Shown here one piece after another: positions 10,010 to 19,433 of a DNA stretch of 64,000 nucleotides. Where the stretch lies: NCBI RefSeq assembly GCF_011947285.1, contig NZ_JAAOZT010000007.1, positions 62,001 to 126,000 on the forward strand, read 5' to 3'. The position numbers were made by a program, and so were the translations under genes. Under the pieces are notes generated by a model. That model was given only the letters and a program-made list of their open reading frames with translations. It was not told the DNA's origin and did no database searches. The number at the start of each line of letters is the position of its first letter. Position 1 is the stretch's first letter. Source of the DNA: Glaciimonas immobilis. Its GTDB lineage: Bacteria; Pseudomonadota; Gammaproteobacteria; Burkholderiales; Burkholderiaceae_D.

Positions 10010-10197
10010 TAGGGCGGGCCAGTGTTCATATGGCTGGCGAGGTTGGCAGGTATGCGATAGAAGTTGACATTTTATCTTAAAACAGTCGTGATGTTTTTGC
10101 TTACACTTCAGTATAACGTGCCGCTATCCTGATGCTTCTGAAGCGCTCATAAAACCCCTTAGGCTCTCGTGAAAGCTAGACAGGCAATTACTTAAGC

Positions 10198-10257
10198 AAC
10201 CCTTTAAGCAAGGACGTAAGCACGGACGTAAGCAAGCACCTGAGTAAGCACCTGAGC
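10198..10257. repeat. Five-copy degenerate 12-bp tandem repeat
   Basis: Five consecutive 12-bp units (AACCCTTTAAGC, AAGGACGTAAGC, ACGGACGTAAGC, AAGCACCTGAGT, AAGCACCTGAGC) lie in the 340-bp gap between the AraC regulator and the fsr-like gene. Neighbouring units are up to 11/12 identical. They sit about 95-150 bp upstream of the transporter start. Repeats in this place may be regulator half-sites or slippage-generated DNA. The rest of the gap 10010-10349 is AT-rich on its left side and shows no gene I trust. Confidence 0.8.
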
Positions 10258-10349
10258 AAGCTAAGCCGCCGCAACAAGCAACTAAGCGCCCACGACATAA
10301 GATGCAACACATGTCCGCGGACCAGTTTCAACCTTTTCTTTAAATCGCC

Positions 10350-11588
10350 ATGCAAACAGCTATAAGTCAGGCAACGTCTTCACAAAAACAGTTAAGCACC
10401 GAGAAAACTGGTTTCCGAGTGTTGGGTGCGATCAGTTTTGCCCACTTTCTGAACGATATGATTCAGTCGCTGATTTTGTCGATTTACCCTTTGCTGAAGG
10501 CTAATTTTAGCCTGAGCTTTGCCGAGATTGGGTTGATCACACTGACCTACCAGATCACTGCATCAATTTTGCAACCGGTAGTCGGACTGTACACGGACAA
10601 GCACCCAAAGCCCTATTCGCTGGCGATAGGAATGTGCTTTACGCTGCTCGGTTTGCTGACGTTATCGATGGCACCGAGTTTTGGGTTGTTACTGGTGGCG
10701 GCAGCGCTGGTTGGTACTGGCTCGTCAATTTTTCATCCTGAGTCGTCACGGGTAGCACGCATGGCTTCAGGCGGGCGCCATGGACTGGCGCAGTCGATAT
10801 TTCAGGTCGGCGGCAATGCGGGTAGCTCAATGGGCCCGTTGCTGGCGGCCTGGATTATTATTCCTCATGGGCAAACCAGCATCGCATGGTTCTCTCTTGC
10901 GGCGTTATTGGCGATTGCCGTATTGTGGCAAATTGGCAACTGGTATAAACAGCAAGGCCGTGTTGCCAAGAGCAAGACAGCTAAAGCGCATCAGGTGTAC
11001 GTCGCTTTGCCGCGCAAGAAAGTGTTATTTTCAATCGGTGTTCTGTTGGTTCTGGTCTTCTCCAAATATTTTTACATGGCTAGTTTGAGCAGTTATTTTA
11101 CTTTTTACCTGATCGACAGGTTCCACTTGTCGGTGCAATCGGCCCAGGTGCACCTGTTTGTGTTTTTATTTGCCGTCGCCGCTGGCACTATGTTGGGCGG
11201 ACCAATCGGCGATCGCGTTGGTCGCAAACTCGTGATTTGGGTCTCGATTCTGGGCGTGGCACCTTTTACGCTGATGCTGCCGTATGCTAATTTATTCTGG
11301 ACCGGCATCCTGACGGTGATCATAGGCGTGATTCTAGCTTCCGCATTTTCAGCGATTCTGGTATTTGCGCAGGAGTTGGTGCCGGGTAAAGTCGGTACTG
11401 TCTCCGGCTTATTCTTCGGCTTTGCATTCGGGATGGGGGGCATAGGTGCGGCGGCTTTGGGCAAGCTCGCGGATCTGACTGATATCCATTTTGTCTATCA
11501 GGTGTGTTCATTCCTGCCACTGATCGGGCTACTCGCAGCTTTTCTGCCGAATCTTGATGCACATAGGCAAAAGGCACCGGCAGTGTGA
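10350..11588 (+). CDS. fsr: MFS transporter, fosmidomycin-resistance (Fsr) type
   Basis: The 412-residue membrane protein has about 12 helices. It matches the Fsr family: SFAHFLNDMIQSLILSIYPLLK (residues ~30-50), LQPVVGLYTDKHPKP, GTGSSIFHPESSRVARMASGGRHGLAQSIFQVGGN (~127-160) and IGDRVGRKLVIW. Fsr pumps export fosmidomycin and related small anionic compounds. Overexpression gives resistance, but the natural substrate is unknown. The divergent AraC gene is the likely regulator. ATG 10350 follows an AT-rich leader with no strong ribosome site. Confidence 0.88.
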   Translation: MQTAISQATSSQKQLSTEKTGFRVLGAISFAHFLNDMIQSLILSIYPLLKANFSLSFAEIGLITLTYQITASILQPVVGLYTDKHPKPYSLAIGMCFTLLGLLTLSMAPSFGLLLVAAALVGTGSSIFHPESSRVARMASGGRHGLAQSIFQVGGNAGSSMGPLLAAWIIIPHGQTSIAWFSLAALLAIAVLWQIGNWYKQQGRVAKSKTAKAHQVYVALPRKKVLFSIGVLLVLVFSKYFYMASLSSYFTFYLIDRFHLSVQSAQVHLFVFLFAVAAGTMLGGPIGDRVGRKLVIWVSILGVAPFTLMLPYANLFWTGILTVIIGVILASAFSAILVFAQELVPGKVGTVSGLFFGFAFGMGGIGAAALGKLADLTDIHFVYQVCSFLPLIGLLAAFLPNLDAHRQKAPAV

Positions 11589-11703
11589 ATCGCGGACCTT
11601 TAATATTACGACCGCATTTCGCCATGTGAGTAAATAACTACGTGAGGCTAATTACCAGGTAAGGCGAAAGAATCAAGGCCGGAATGGCTCATGACCGTAA
11701 AAA

Positions 11704-11736
11704 AAGCGCGCTTAAGTTGATCTTAAGCGCGCTTTC
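11704..11736. terminator. Bidirectional terminator between fsr and peroxiredoxin
   Basis: A perfect 14-bp stem AAAGCGCGCTTAAG / CTTAAGCGCGCTTT with a 5-nt loop is preceded by further A bases. The A-rich left arm and T-containing right arm allow termination of both convergent genes. Confidence 0.88.
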
Positions 11737-11779
11737 TTAGTTTGAAGACTTTACTGTCGTGCCTAATGCTGTACTTTTG

Positions 11780-12319
11780 TTACTTCTTATTGGTTGCCAC
11801 CCATTGCTGGAGAGCCTGTAAGGTGTTTTCGACATGCTTTTCAGGGCTTAGACTGCTATATTCATAGAGAATATTGCCGTTTGGCGCAATAACATACGAC
11901 ACCCTGTCTGCGTAGTTCGTCCGCGATAGCAGCACCGAATCGTAGGATTTCATAATGCTTTGTGTGGTGTCGGCGGCGACTGCAAACTTACTGCGGCATT
12001 CGCTGAGAGAAAACTTATTTAAGGTATCTATACTGTCATTGGATACGCCGACTACGGTGGCCCCAAGCGCTTTGTATTTGTCGGTCGCGTCGGCAAACAA
12101 ATGCGCTTCAATGGTGCAGCCTTTGCTAAATGCAGCAGGATAGAAATACACAACCACAGGGCCTTTTTTTAATTCAGTGGACAAAGAGTAGGTGAATACT
12201 TTTCCCCCTAATGACGCCTGAGTAGAAAAATCAGGTGCCTTGTCCCCGGCCTTTAGCGCCGCAAACGCGGGCGCCGCTACTGTCGCACACATTACGATTC
12301 CAGCGATCCATCGTTTCAT
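11780..12319 (-). CDS. Periplasmic peroxiredoxin (BCP/PrxQ-like)
   Basis: The 179-residue protein starts with a clear signal peptide (MKRWIAGIVMCATVAAPAFA, cleavage about residue 20-21), followed by a peroxiredoxin fold. VVYFYPAAFSKGCTIEAHLF carries the peroxidatic cysteine in GCT. A second cysteine in SLSECRSKF may be the resolving one. Such enzymes reduce hydrogen peroxide or organic peroxides using thiols; an exported version protects the periplasm. The first motif has AAFSKGC where cytoplasmic BCP has a Pro/Thr-rich loop, so it is a divergent subgroup. It appears to be transcribed alone. Confidence 0.85.
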   Translation of the reverse strand: MKRWIAGIVMCATVAAPAFAALKAGDKAPDFSTQASLGGKVFTYSLSTELKKGPVVVYFYPAAFSKGCTIEAHLFADATDKYKALGATVVGVSNDSIDTLNKFSLSECRSKFAVAADTTQSIMKSYDSVLLSRTNYADRVSYVIAPNGNILYEYSSLSPEKHVENTLQALQQWVATNKK

Positions 12320-12527
12320 GTCTTTTCCTTTAGTTATTTGGCAATAGCCATGGCGAAGCCTAGCGGCTTAGGCTGGATGACTATACCATTTCTTTTTGAT
12401 TGGATTTTGCTGGTGTTCTCTTCAACTGCTCGGCCGCGTGACGCAAGTGAATAAGTGAGGGGCCGCGGTGCGACCCTGAAGTTGTTAACTTAGGATAGCG
12501 GCTTTCATGGGATGCGCAATGGCACGG

Positions 12528-12851
12528 TCAGTGCCACCCATGATGACCACCGCCGTGACCGCCAAAGCCGCCACCGCCACCTCGTCCGTGACCCCATCCA
12601 CCGCCGTGCCCCCCGCCCCAGCCATAAGGGCTGTGACCATAATTAGAATAGCCAAAACCGAGTGAAACTGAGGGTGCCACGTAGACTGGCGCTGCGGCAA
12701 CATAAGCGCCATCGACGCTGCCATAGGGAGCATAATTACCGGCGCCATAGCCATAGTTGCCATAATTGCCATAGCCGTCATATGGAACTGCAACGCACCC
12801 CCCAAGTACTAGCATCGCGCCTAAAGCACCTGTCAAAAGAATTTTTTTCAT
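12528..12851 (-). CDS. Gly/Tyr/His-rich putative lipoprotein
   Basis: The roughly 107-residue protein has a lipoprotein signal, MKKILLTGALGAMLVLGGC, with the lipobox cysteine at residue 19. ATG 12851 is chosen for this and for AAAGG upstream; the longer frame to 12905 would bury the signal. The mature part is Tyr/Gly/Asn-rich (YGNYGNYGYG repeats), with a C-terminal Gly/His-rich tail (GGGHGGGWGHGRGGGGGFG) that could bind metal. The function is unknown; small lipoproteins of this style are common in Burkholderiales. The flanking gaps 12320-12527 and 12852-13085 show no genes. Confidence 0.72.
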   Translation of the reverse strand: MKKILLTGALGAMLVLGGCVAVPYDGYGNYGNYGYGAGNYAPYGSVDGAYVAAAPVYVAPSVSLGFGYSNYGHSPYGWGGGHGGGWGHGRGGGGGFGGHGGGHHGWH

Positions 12852-13085
12852 GACCTTTGCATCCTTGTTTTCATTTTGTTCTACAAGATCAGATGCATTG
12901 CACACGCCGAAGTTCAGGCGTTAACTTTTAGCGAAGCGCCAAAATAGCCTGTTATGAGAAGACTATGACAGGGATAAAAGTGGCGTAGTTACGCTAAATG
13001 ACGACTATCGCGTCACATACGGGTCTCTAAAATAGTTGGGCCGGATTTCTTACGACTTACGTGCCATTAAATCTCGACCCAAGTT

Positions 13086-14027
13086 TTACAATTGGTAACC
13101 AAATGCCAAGTGGAACCGATCCTCGATTTCGGTTTTAGTGGGCGCATGGTTTTGCGGCCCTTGATCGGCAATCTTGATGCTACCCATCAAGTTGGACAAA
13201 CGACCGGTGGTGAGCCAGTCCATGCCATTGCTGAGTCCATATAACAGGCCTGCGCGGAAGGCATCGCCGCAACCAGTAGGGTCCAATAGCCGTTCTGCCT
13301 TCACGCATGGAATCGTGACCATGTCCGCGCCGGTAAAGATATCTGCGCCCAATTCGCCTCGCGTTACTATCAGGGCCGTCACCTGTTCGGCGATTTGAGA
13401 CAAGGTCAGGCCGGTGCGGGACGTGAGCAGTTCGGCTTCGTAGTCATTCACGGCAATGTAAGTTGCCAAATCAATGAAATGACGCAACTCCGGCCCATCA
13501 AACATGGGCAAACCTTGACCCGGATCGAATATCAAAGGTATACCGCACGACACCGCATGCTCGGCATGTTGTAACATCCCGTCGCGTCCATCTGGTGCCA
13601 CGATGGCCAACTTGACCGGGTTCTGACTACTTAAATCAGCTACCGTTACCTCGTGCGAATAGGTCATTGCGCCGGGATGGAAGGCGGTAATTTGATTATT
13701 GCCCGCATCGGTGGTGATGAAGCATTGCGCAGTGTAGATAGAATCAATGGTACGAATCCCCGCGCAAGAGATATCTAGCTGTTTTAAGCGCTCTAAATAA
13801 GGACCCGCATCGTTTCCGACTGTCGCCATGATCAGCGGTTCGCCGCCTAACAATTTTAGATTGTAGGCAATATTGCCAGCACATCCGCCAAAATCGCGGC
13901 GCATGGTGGGGACCAGAAAGGACACGTTGATTTTGTGCAACTGTTCAGGCAGCAAGGCGTCGGCGAACCGACCAGGATATTGCATGATGACGTCGTAAGC
14001 TAAGGAGCCGGAAATGAGTGAAGTCAT
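13086..14027 (-). CDS. PfkB-family sugar/nucleoside kinase
   Basis: The 313-residue ribokinase-fold protein has the N-terminal GG-type motif FGGCAGNIAYNLKLLGGEP (residues ~47-65) and the C-terminal PfkB signature DPTGCGDAFRAGLLYG (~251-266), which contains the catalytic Asp. It phosphorylates a sugar or nucleoside with ATP. Burkholderiales homologues at this position are often called carbohydrate kinase or adenosine kinase; the substrate cannot be decided from sequence. It is downstream of the DUF3426 gene with a 184-bp gap, so it may or may not share its transcript. Confidence 0.85.
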   Translation of the reverse strand: MTSLISGSLAYDVIMQYPGRFADALLPEQLHKINVSFLVPTMRRDFGGCAGNIAYNLKLLGGEPLIMATVGNDAGPYLERLKQLDISCAGIRTIDSIYTAQCFITTDAGNNQITAFHPGAMTYSHEVTVADLSSQNPVKLAIVAPDGRDGMLQHAEHAVSCGIPLIFDPGQGLPMFDGPELRHFIDLATYIAVNDYEAELLTSRTGLTLSQIAEQVTALIVTRGELGADIFTGADMVTIPCVKAERLLDPTGCGDAFRAGLLYGLSNGMDWLTTGRLSNLMGSIKIADQGPQNHAPTKTEIEDRFHLAFGYQL

Positions 14028-14211
14028 ATAGGATTTTTAGGATGGAAAGAAATCGATGGTCAACCGGACAGCAAAAGTGGTTGAAAACCTCGTTGTAAGG
14101 GACGTTTGTAATGTTTGTATTAAATCAGCTATCGACGCGCTATGCGCAGACTGAAGAGCGGAACGTGTTGGAAATCCTGCGATCATTCGGTCATCTATAG
14201 CACGCAGTAGA

Positions 14212-15765
14212 TTATGGATAAAATAAATAAACGCGATAGCCAGATGCCTTTAACTGTAACAGTTCGAACGTCAGTTTCACTGGCTGCTCAGTATTGCGGC
14301 GAAATCCTTCTGCGCCATCGGTGCCGACTGGCAGATATTCCGCCGGTGGGAAGGCGCGCCGCGCAATCGCTTTTTCGCTACCATCGTTCAGCGTGAGTTC
14401 AATCGTAGGCCATGCCTGGACAGTGCTACTGCGGTTACGCATCAGAACCGTTAGCGCAAACAGATTGCGTGCAGGGTCAATTAACTGAAGCTCGTTGGAC
14501 TCAATTGACAGCCCATCGATATTGGTCGGTAAACCTATCTGACAGCCAAGCTTGCTACATACGCGCTGTAACAGAGGTTTGAGCAGAGGTACGCTGGCCG
14601 CCAAATGATCGCGATACAGATAACCCGCCTGAGCAAGCAGGGCAATTGCAAACACGATGCTGCCGATCCACATGGCCAGTCGGATGGCACCGCCGAGACG
14701 TTGTTGGTGCTGGGCTTGCCGCATAAACCGTGGTTCTGCGTTGACAGCGTCTTCCGTGGTGTCCGTCGCGGAGCGATCATATCCACGACGATCACCGACA
14801 AAATTACTTTCTACTGCTTTCTCTGGACTGGGTTCCGGCGCAGCTTTTTTGGTCCCCTTCCATTGCCTGTTTTGTAATTCATCGATAAGCCGATCCAGCT
14901 CATCGTCCTCGCCGCCCGACGTTCCATCCCCCAGCGATTCTGTTGACGCGACCTGAAATAATGTCATTCGTTGCAACGGGTCTGCATCATTGAGATTACT
15001 ACCGATGGGAGGGACATTTGGTGCGCCCTTGTCATTGTCGATCTCTACGTTGCCACCCCCAGCGTCGTGGGTATTCAAGCGTTGCCAGACATTCGGCGAC
15101 TTCAACCCGCTTGTTGTCGGGAGACTGTAGGCAATCGTAGGTTCGCGCCGCGCTGTATTGAGGTGCGGGGCGATGCGTCCGGCAGCGGACTGCGGAGGTG
15201 CCACTTCGATCGCCTTTGTTGGGCTAACGGAGCGAATACTTTCTGCCTTCGGCACCAGCGCAATCGGTGCCACCGGTGCTGCATCAGGTAGCAATGGTGT
15301 CATCTGTGTCATCGATGACACAGATGGCGTCCTATAAACAGGTGGCAACGGCGCACTTGCCGAAGGCGGTAGTGAGGACAAGCGGGGTGTAAATAAAGGT
15401 GCTGCCGGAGAGGCTGGGCGATGTTCAGCTGGCGCTTCTGGAGGGCGCAACTGTGTGTCGGGTCCTAACGGGTTGCTCGGTAACGGCAGCGTTCCGGGGA
15501 GCATTGTTGCGGCAGCTAAGTGCGGCGCAACGTTTTTAAATGTGGGTGCTACAGGAGCAACCGCCTCATTCTGCCCTAAAGGTACAGCCACCGCGCTACC
15601 ATGGCTGCCGTCTGTCGCTGCCTGACCCGGTCTCACCAGATTTTCGATGCCATTGAAGACTTCCCGACATGATCCGCATCGGACCAGACCGGCTCGCAAT
15701 TTCAGTTGGTCGTTAGCGACCCGAAAAGTGGTTTGACAAAAGGGGCATTGCGTCGCCAGCGCCAT
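14212..15765 (-). CDS. Zinc-ribbon and DUF3426 membrane protein
   Basis: The 517-residue protein begins with an MJ0042-type zinc ribbon, CPFCQTTF...GLVRCGSCREVF (four cysteines, residues ~8-36). A long Pro/Ala/Ser-rich low-complexity stretch follows (about 60-300), then one membrane helix (MWIGSIVFAIALLAQAGYLY, about 365-385) and a C-terminal DUF3426 domain. The family occurs beside prmA in betaproteobacteria, and its function is not known. The zinc ribbon should face the cytoplasm and DUF3426 the periplasm. It starts 2 bp after the prmA stop, so the two are coupled. Confidence 0.88.
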   Translation of the reverse strand: MALATQCPFCQTTFRVANDQLKLRAGLVRCGSCREVFNGIENLVRPGQAATDGSHGSAVAVPLGQNEAVAPVAPTFKNVAPHLAAATMLPGTLPLPSNPLGPDTQLRPPEAPAEHRPASPAAPLFTPRLSSLPPSASAPLPPVYRTPSVSSMTQMTPLLPDAAPVAPIALVPKAESIRSVSPTKAIEVAPPQSAAGRIAPHLNTARREPTIAYSLPTTSGLKSPNVWQRLNTHDAGGGNVEIDNDKGAPNVPPIGSNLNDADPLQRMTLFQVASTESLGDGTSGGEDDELDRLIDELQNRQWKGTKKAAPEPSPEKAVESNFVGDRRGYDRSATDTTEDAVNAEPRFMRQAQHQQRLGGAIRLAMWIGSIVFAIALLAQAGYLYRDHLAASVPLLKPLLQRVCSKLGCQIGLPTNIDGLSIESNELQLIDPARNLFALTVLMRNRSSTVQAWPTIELTLNDGSEKAIARRAFPPAEYLPVGTDGAEGFRRNTEQPVKLTFELLQLKASGYRVYLFYP

Positions 15766-15767
15766 GA

Positions 15768-16703
15768 TTATTTATGCAGTCCGACCGTTACAGCTGGCAG
15801 CGCGCCCGACAACGCGACCCAACCATCCTGCTCGCGCCACACTGCCAGAGCTATCCATGGTGCGTACGCCGCAATGACGTCCTGCGCCTGTTCTGCCAAA
15901 ATGCCAGATAACGTCAGGCTGCCGCCCGCAGCAATGCGCGCGCACAGCATCGACGCCATTATTCTCAGCGGTCCGGACAAAATATTCGCAACGACAATGT
16001 TGTAAGTAGCTAATCCGCAATGGTTATTGAAATCCTCGGGCAAATAATAGTCAATTTGACAATGATTGCGGGCGCTGTTTTCGCCAGCGCTGACAATTGC
16101 CTGAGGATCGATATCGACGCCGATAACATTGGTTGCGCCGAGTTTTTTGGCAACCATCGCCAAAATCCCCGAGCCGCAGCCGTAATCGAGTACAGACTCG
16201 ACCTCATGCTCACCAAGATGGACTTCCAGCCATTCCATGCATAAACGTGTAGTCGGATGGCTGCCCGTGCCAAATGCCAGACCGGGATCAAGCTCAAGAA
16301 TCAGGCCATCGGCGTCAGGCGCATCATGCCAGCTCGGGACGACCCAGATATTTTTGCCGATATGGATCGGTGCAAACTGTGATTGCGTCAAACGCACCCA
16401 GTCCTGGTCTCCAACCGAGCGCAGCGTGTACGCAGGTGCTCCGGGTAAACCGCAAGCCAGCGCGGCATTGCTGACAATCGCAGTGTGATCGGCGTCGACA
16501 TCACTTAATGCGACGACGCGGCTCCTTTCCCAGGCAGTCTCTTCAGGCTCCATGCCGGGTTCGCCGAACAATGGTTGTTCGGCAGCGGTGCCTTCATCCG
16601 CATCTTCTACCGAGACCGATAGCGCGCCAGCTTCCATCAATGCGTCGGACAACGCTTCAGCGTGGCTGCGCGCGACTTCTATAACAATTTCGGTCCAGCT
16701 CAT
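15768..16703 (-). CDS. prmA: Ribosomal protein L11 methyltransferase
   Basis: PrmA trimethylates ribosomal protein L11 using S-adenosylmethionine. The 311-residue protein has an N-terminal L11-recognition domain ([36 protein letters not shown]). The SAM-binding domain carries [20 protein letters not shown] (about residues 145-165), [20 protein letters not shown] (~178-197) and [12 protein letters not shown]. It sits 8 bp after accC and 2 bp before the DUF3426 gene in one minus-strand operon. Confidence 0.96.
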   Translation of the reverse strand: MSWTEIVIEVARSHAEALSDALMEAGALSVSVEDADEGTAAEQPLFGEPGMEPEETAWERSRVVALSDVDADHTAIVSNAALACGLPGAPAYTLRSVGDQDWVRLTQSQFAPIHIGKNIWVVPSWHDAPDADGLILELDPGLAFGTGSHPTTRLCMEWLEVHLGEHEVESVLDYGCGSGILAMVAKKLGATNVIGVDIDPQAIVSAGENSARNHCQIDYYLPEDFNNHCGLATYNIVVANILSGPLRIMASMLCARIAAGGSLTLSGILAEQAQDVIAAYAPWIALAVWREQDGWVALSGALPAVTVGLHK

Positions 16704-16711
16704 GGGTCGCC

Positions 16712-18082
16712 TTACTTCTTTTCCGGTTTTGGTACATCTGGCCGTTCAGCCAGTTTGTGTTCCAGATAATGGATGTTAGTACCGCCTTCAATAAAGCGTG
16801 CATCAATCATCAGCTCACGATGAAGCGGAATGTTGGTGCTAATACCTTCAACCACCATCTCGGACAATGCAATCTGCATCCGTTTAATGGCTTGCTCGCG
16901 CGTGGTGCCGTATGAAATGACCTTGCCGATCATTGAATCATAATGCGGCGGCACGTAATAACCGGCGTAAGCATGCGAATCGACACGAATCCCGGGACCG
17001 CCCGGTGCATGCCATGACAGGATTTTACCCGGCGATGGCGTAAATTTAAATGGATCTTCTGCATTAATTCGACACTCAATCGAGTGGCCGGTCAGGTGGA
17101 TATCGCGTTGGCGATAACGCAGTTTTTCACCGGCAGCGATATGAATTTGCTCTTGCACGATGTCGACACCGGTGATCATCTCTGTGATCGGATGCTCAAC
17201 CTGCACGCGGGTGTTCATTTCAATGAAATAGAATTCGCCGTTTTCATACAAGAATTCAAACGTACCCGCGCCGCGATAATCCATTTTGCGGCAGGCTTCC
17301 GCGCAACGATCGCCGATTTTTTCTACTATCTTGCGCGGGATGCCCGGTGCTGGCGCTTCTTCAATGACCTTTTGATGGCGGCGCTGCATGGAGCAATCGC
17401 GCTCGCCTAGCCAGATAGCGTTTTTGTACTGATCGGCCAAAATTTGGATTTCCACGTGACGTGGGTTTTCCAGATATTTTTCCATGTATACCTCGGGATT
17501 GCCGAATGCCGCACCAGCTTCAGTCTTGGTCATCGTTACCGCGTTAGCTAACGCGGCTTCAGTGTGGACGACGCGCATACCGCGTCCGCCACCACCGCCA
17601 GATGCTTTGATGATGATCGGGTAACCGACTTTACGGGCAATCTTGATGACTTCCTTCGGATCGTCTGGCAACGCACCTTCCGAGCCGGGAACGCACGGCA
17701 CGCCAGCGCGGATCATCGCTTGCTTGGCCGAGACTTTATCGCCCATCAAGCGAATGTTGGCGGGGCGCGGCCCGATAAATACAAAGCCGGATTGCTCAAC
17801 GCGCTCGGCAAAATCAGCGTTTTCGGACAGAAAACCATAGCCTGGATGAATCGCCTCAGCGTCAGTGACCTCTGCGGCACTGATAATCGCGGGCATATTC
17901 AAATAACTGAGGCTGGACGGTGCAGGGCCGATACAGACCGATTCATCGGCCAGTTTGACGTATTTGGCGTCGCGGTCAGCTTCTGAGTGGACTACCACGG
18001 TTTTAATGCCCATTTCGCGACATGCGCGTTGGATTCGCAGAGCAATTTCGCCGCGATTGGCGATCAGAATTTTTTCAAACAT
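16712..18082 (-). CDS. accC: Acetyl-CoA carboxylase, biotin carboxylase subunit
   Basis: AccC carboxylates the biotin on AccB with ATP and bicarbonate, the first half-reaction of fatty acid synthesis. The 456-residue protein shows [42 protein letters not shown], the glycine-rich ATP loop [13 protein letters not shown] (about residues 162-174), [20 protein letters not shown] and the catalytic [15 protein letters not shown]. Length and motifs are standard. It follows accB with an unusually roomy 201-bp gap that contains two stem-loops. Confidence 0.98.
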   Translation of the reverse strand: MFEKILIANRGEIALRIQRACREMGIKTVVVHSEADRDAKYVKLADESVCIGPAPSSLSYLNMPAIISAAEVTDAEAIHPGYGFLSENADFAERVEQSGFVFIGPRPANIRLMGDKVSAKQAMIRAGVPCVPGSEGALPDDPKEVIKIARKVGYPIIIKASGGGGGRGMRVVHTEAALANAVTMTKTEAGAAFGNPEVYMEKYLENPRHVEIQILADQYKNAIWLGERDCSMQRRHQKVIEEAPAPGIPRKIVEKIGDRCAEACRKMDYRGAGTFEFLYENGEFYFIEMNTRVQVEHPITEMITGVDIVQEQIHIAAGEKLRYRQRDIHLTGHSIECRINAEDPFKFTPSPGKILSWHAPGGPGIRVDSHAYAGYYVPPHYDSMIGKVISYGTTREQAIKRMQIALSEMVVEGISTNIPLHRELMIDARFIEGGTNIHYLEHKLAERPDVPKPEKK

Positions 18083-18111
18083 AGTAAATGGTGTTCCGTG
18101 GCTAAGATGAA

Positions 18112-18149
18112 AACGTTAATTCCGGGAAGAAGCGGGGGAATTAAGCGTT
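18112..18149 (-). repeat. Stem-loop near the accC start
   Basis: TTAATTCC (18116-18123) pairs with GGAATTAA (18137-18144), extended by AACG / GCGTT-type pairing. A 9-bp direct repeat TTAAGCGTT follows at 18141-18149 and 18151-18159. It lies 30-67 bp upstream of the accC start on the transcribed strand and may affect accC translation or mRNA processing; no known riboswitch class is recognised. Confidence 0.45.
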
Positions 18150-18241
18150 CTTAAGCGTTGGGACAGCACATAAGGAGGTGACTGAGCGGATTGAATACAT
18201 CCAATACGTATACGCCGACCTGCTCCTGTTATGCCGTCCGA

Positions 18242-18268
18242 GAGTTATGCGGCCCCACCGAATAACTC
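18242..18268 (-). repeat. Stem-loop just after accB
   Basis: GAGTTAT (18242-18248) and ATAACTC (18262-18268) form a perfect 7-bp stem, continued inside by CGG / CCG. It sits 15 bp downstream of the accB stop in the direction of transcription. There is no T run, so it looks more like an mRNA-stabilising or processing hairpin than a terminator. Confidence 0.5.
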
Positions 18269-18283
18269 TACGTTGGGATCGAT

Positions 18284-18733
18284 TTAACCGATGATAAACA
18301 AAGGTTGGCCGAATTCGACCGGTTGGCCATTTTCCACCAGAATTTTTTTCACTATGCCAGTGACGTCAGCTTCGATTTCATTAAGTAACTTCATTGCTTC
18401 AATAATGCACAGGGTTTCGCCTTCCTTGATCGCTGAACCGACTTCTACAAACACTGCAGCGCCCGGCGCCGACGAACGATAGAAGGTGCCGACCATCGGC
18501 GACTTGACGATATGCCCCTCTGGCACTGCCGGAGCCTCAACTGGCGCCGCTACCGGCGCAGCGTACTGAGGCTGCATCGGTTGGTGTGCGATCTGAGGCT
18601 GCATCATCATGACCTGATTGTTGTGCGACGACTTAACGATCCGCACCTTGCTTTCGCCCTCGGTGACTTCTAGCTCTTCAATATCCGATTCGGCGACCAG
18701 ATCGATTAACGTTTTGAGTTTTCTCAAATCCAT
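18284..18733 (-). CDS. accB: Biotin carboxyl carrier protein of acetyl-CoA carboxylase
   Basis: The 149-residue protein has an N-terminal part ([32 protein letters not shown]), a Pro/Ala/Gln-rich linker (about residues 42-72) and a C-terminal biotinyl domain. The attachment motif [12 protein letters not shown] places the biotinylated lysine at residue 115. The protein carries the carboxyl group from AccC to the AccAD transferase. It is upstream of accC and downstream of aroQ on the minus strand, the common Burkholderiales order. Confidence 0.97.
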   Translation of the reverse strand: MDLRKLKTLIDLVAESDIEELEVTEGESKVRIVKSSHNNQVMMMQPQIAHQPMQPQYAAPVAAPVEAPAVPEGHIVKSPMVGTFYRSSAPGAAVFVEVGSAIKEGETLCIIEAMKLLNEIEADVTGIVKKILVENGQPVEFGQPLFIIG

Positions 18734-18853
18734 AATGCCATCCTTCAGTGTGTATGTTTTTAAAAATAAATTGATTATGAATGAAAATAGCTGCCGTTCT
18801 TGTTTTTAGCAGGCAGATCAAAACGCTTTGTCGTAGATGAAAATGTAGATAGG

Positions 18854-19291
18854 CTACAACCGTGCAATTGCAAATCCGATTGCAGCGCTATAACCGTCAA
18901 TGCCCAAACCACAAATAACCCCAACGGCGATACCGGACAAATAGGAATGATGCCGAAACTCTTCCCGCTGGTGAACATTAGAAATATGTATTTCCACAAA
19001 ACGAATTGCCACACCAGCTAGTGCATCGCGCAATGCCACGCTCGTATGGGTCAAGCCACCGGGGTTAATAACAATGGCATCCACCCCTTCGGCTTTGGCT
19101 GCATGGATGCGATCAATTAGCGCACCTTCATGATTACTCTGAAAATGCGACAAGCGTACACCCGCCTGTTCCGCTTGCGTTTCTGCTACCAGCACGACGT
19201 CCGCCAGCGTGATTGATCCGTAGACTTCTGGTTCGCGTGTGCCCAGTAGATTCAGGTTAGGGCCATTGAGAAGAAGTATGTTTTTTGCCAT
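18854..19291 (-). CDS. aroQ: 3-dehydroquinate dehydratase, type II
   Basis: AroQ converts 3-dehydroquinate to 3-dehydroshikimate in the shikimate pathway. The 145-residue length and motifs fit the dodecameric type II enzyme: [21 protein letters not shown] (catalytic Tyr at about residue 24), [33 protein letters not shown] (Asn-Pro-Gly, about 76-78) and [22 protein letters not shown] (catalytic His about 102). It precedes accB by 120 bp. aroE, a later shikimate step, lies at 27784. Confidence 0.97.
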   Translation of the reverse strand: MAKNILLLNGPNLNLLGTREPEVYGSITLADVVLVAETQAEQAGVRLSHFQSNHEGALIDRIHAAKAEGVDAIVINPGGLTHTSVALRDALAGVAIRFVEIHISNVHQREEFRHHSYLSGIAVGVICGLGIDGYSAAIGFAIARL

Positions 19292-19433
19292 GGAGATGGG
19301 ACTGCGTTTGACGACGATGAGCGCATTTTGCGGTCAAATGCGTTTAACTAGCAAGCGGAATTTAATTATGTTAAATATTTATCAACTTAAATTTACGCAT
19401 TCACGAACACAAAAAAATCAAATCAACCGTTAT

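Noticed and set aside
10124-10312. 62-codon minus-strand frame with a Cys-Leu repeat (CLRPCLRPCLKGCLSN)
   Set aside because: The repeat is simply the translation of the 12-bp tandem array; there is no ribosome site or family resemblance, and it lies in a divergent promoter gap.
12485-12805. Overlapping Met/Ala-rich minus-strand frame
   Set aside because: It is a shadow of the lipoprotein gene, which has a proper lipobox and start.
14111-14200. 29-codon plus-strand frame between DUF3426 and the PfkB kinase
   Set aside because: Composition is protein-like, but it is short, opposite to the flanking genes and has no clear ribosome site; conservation would be needed.
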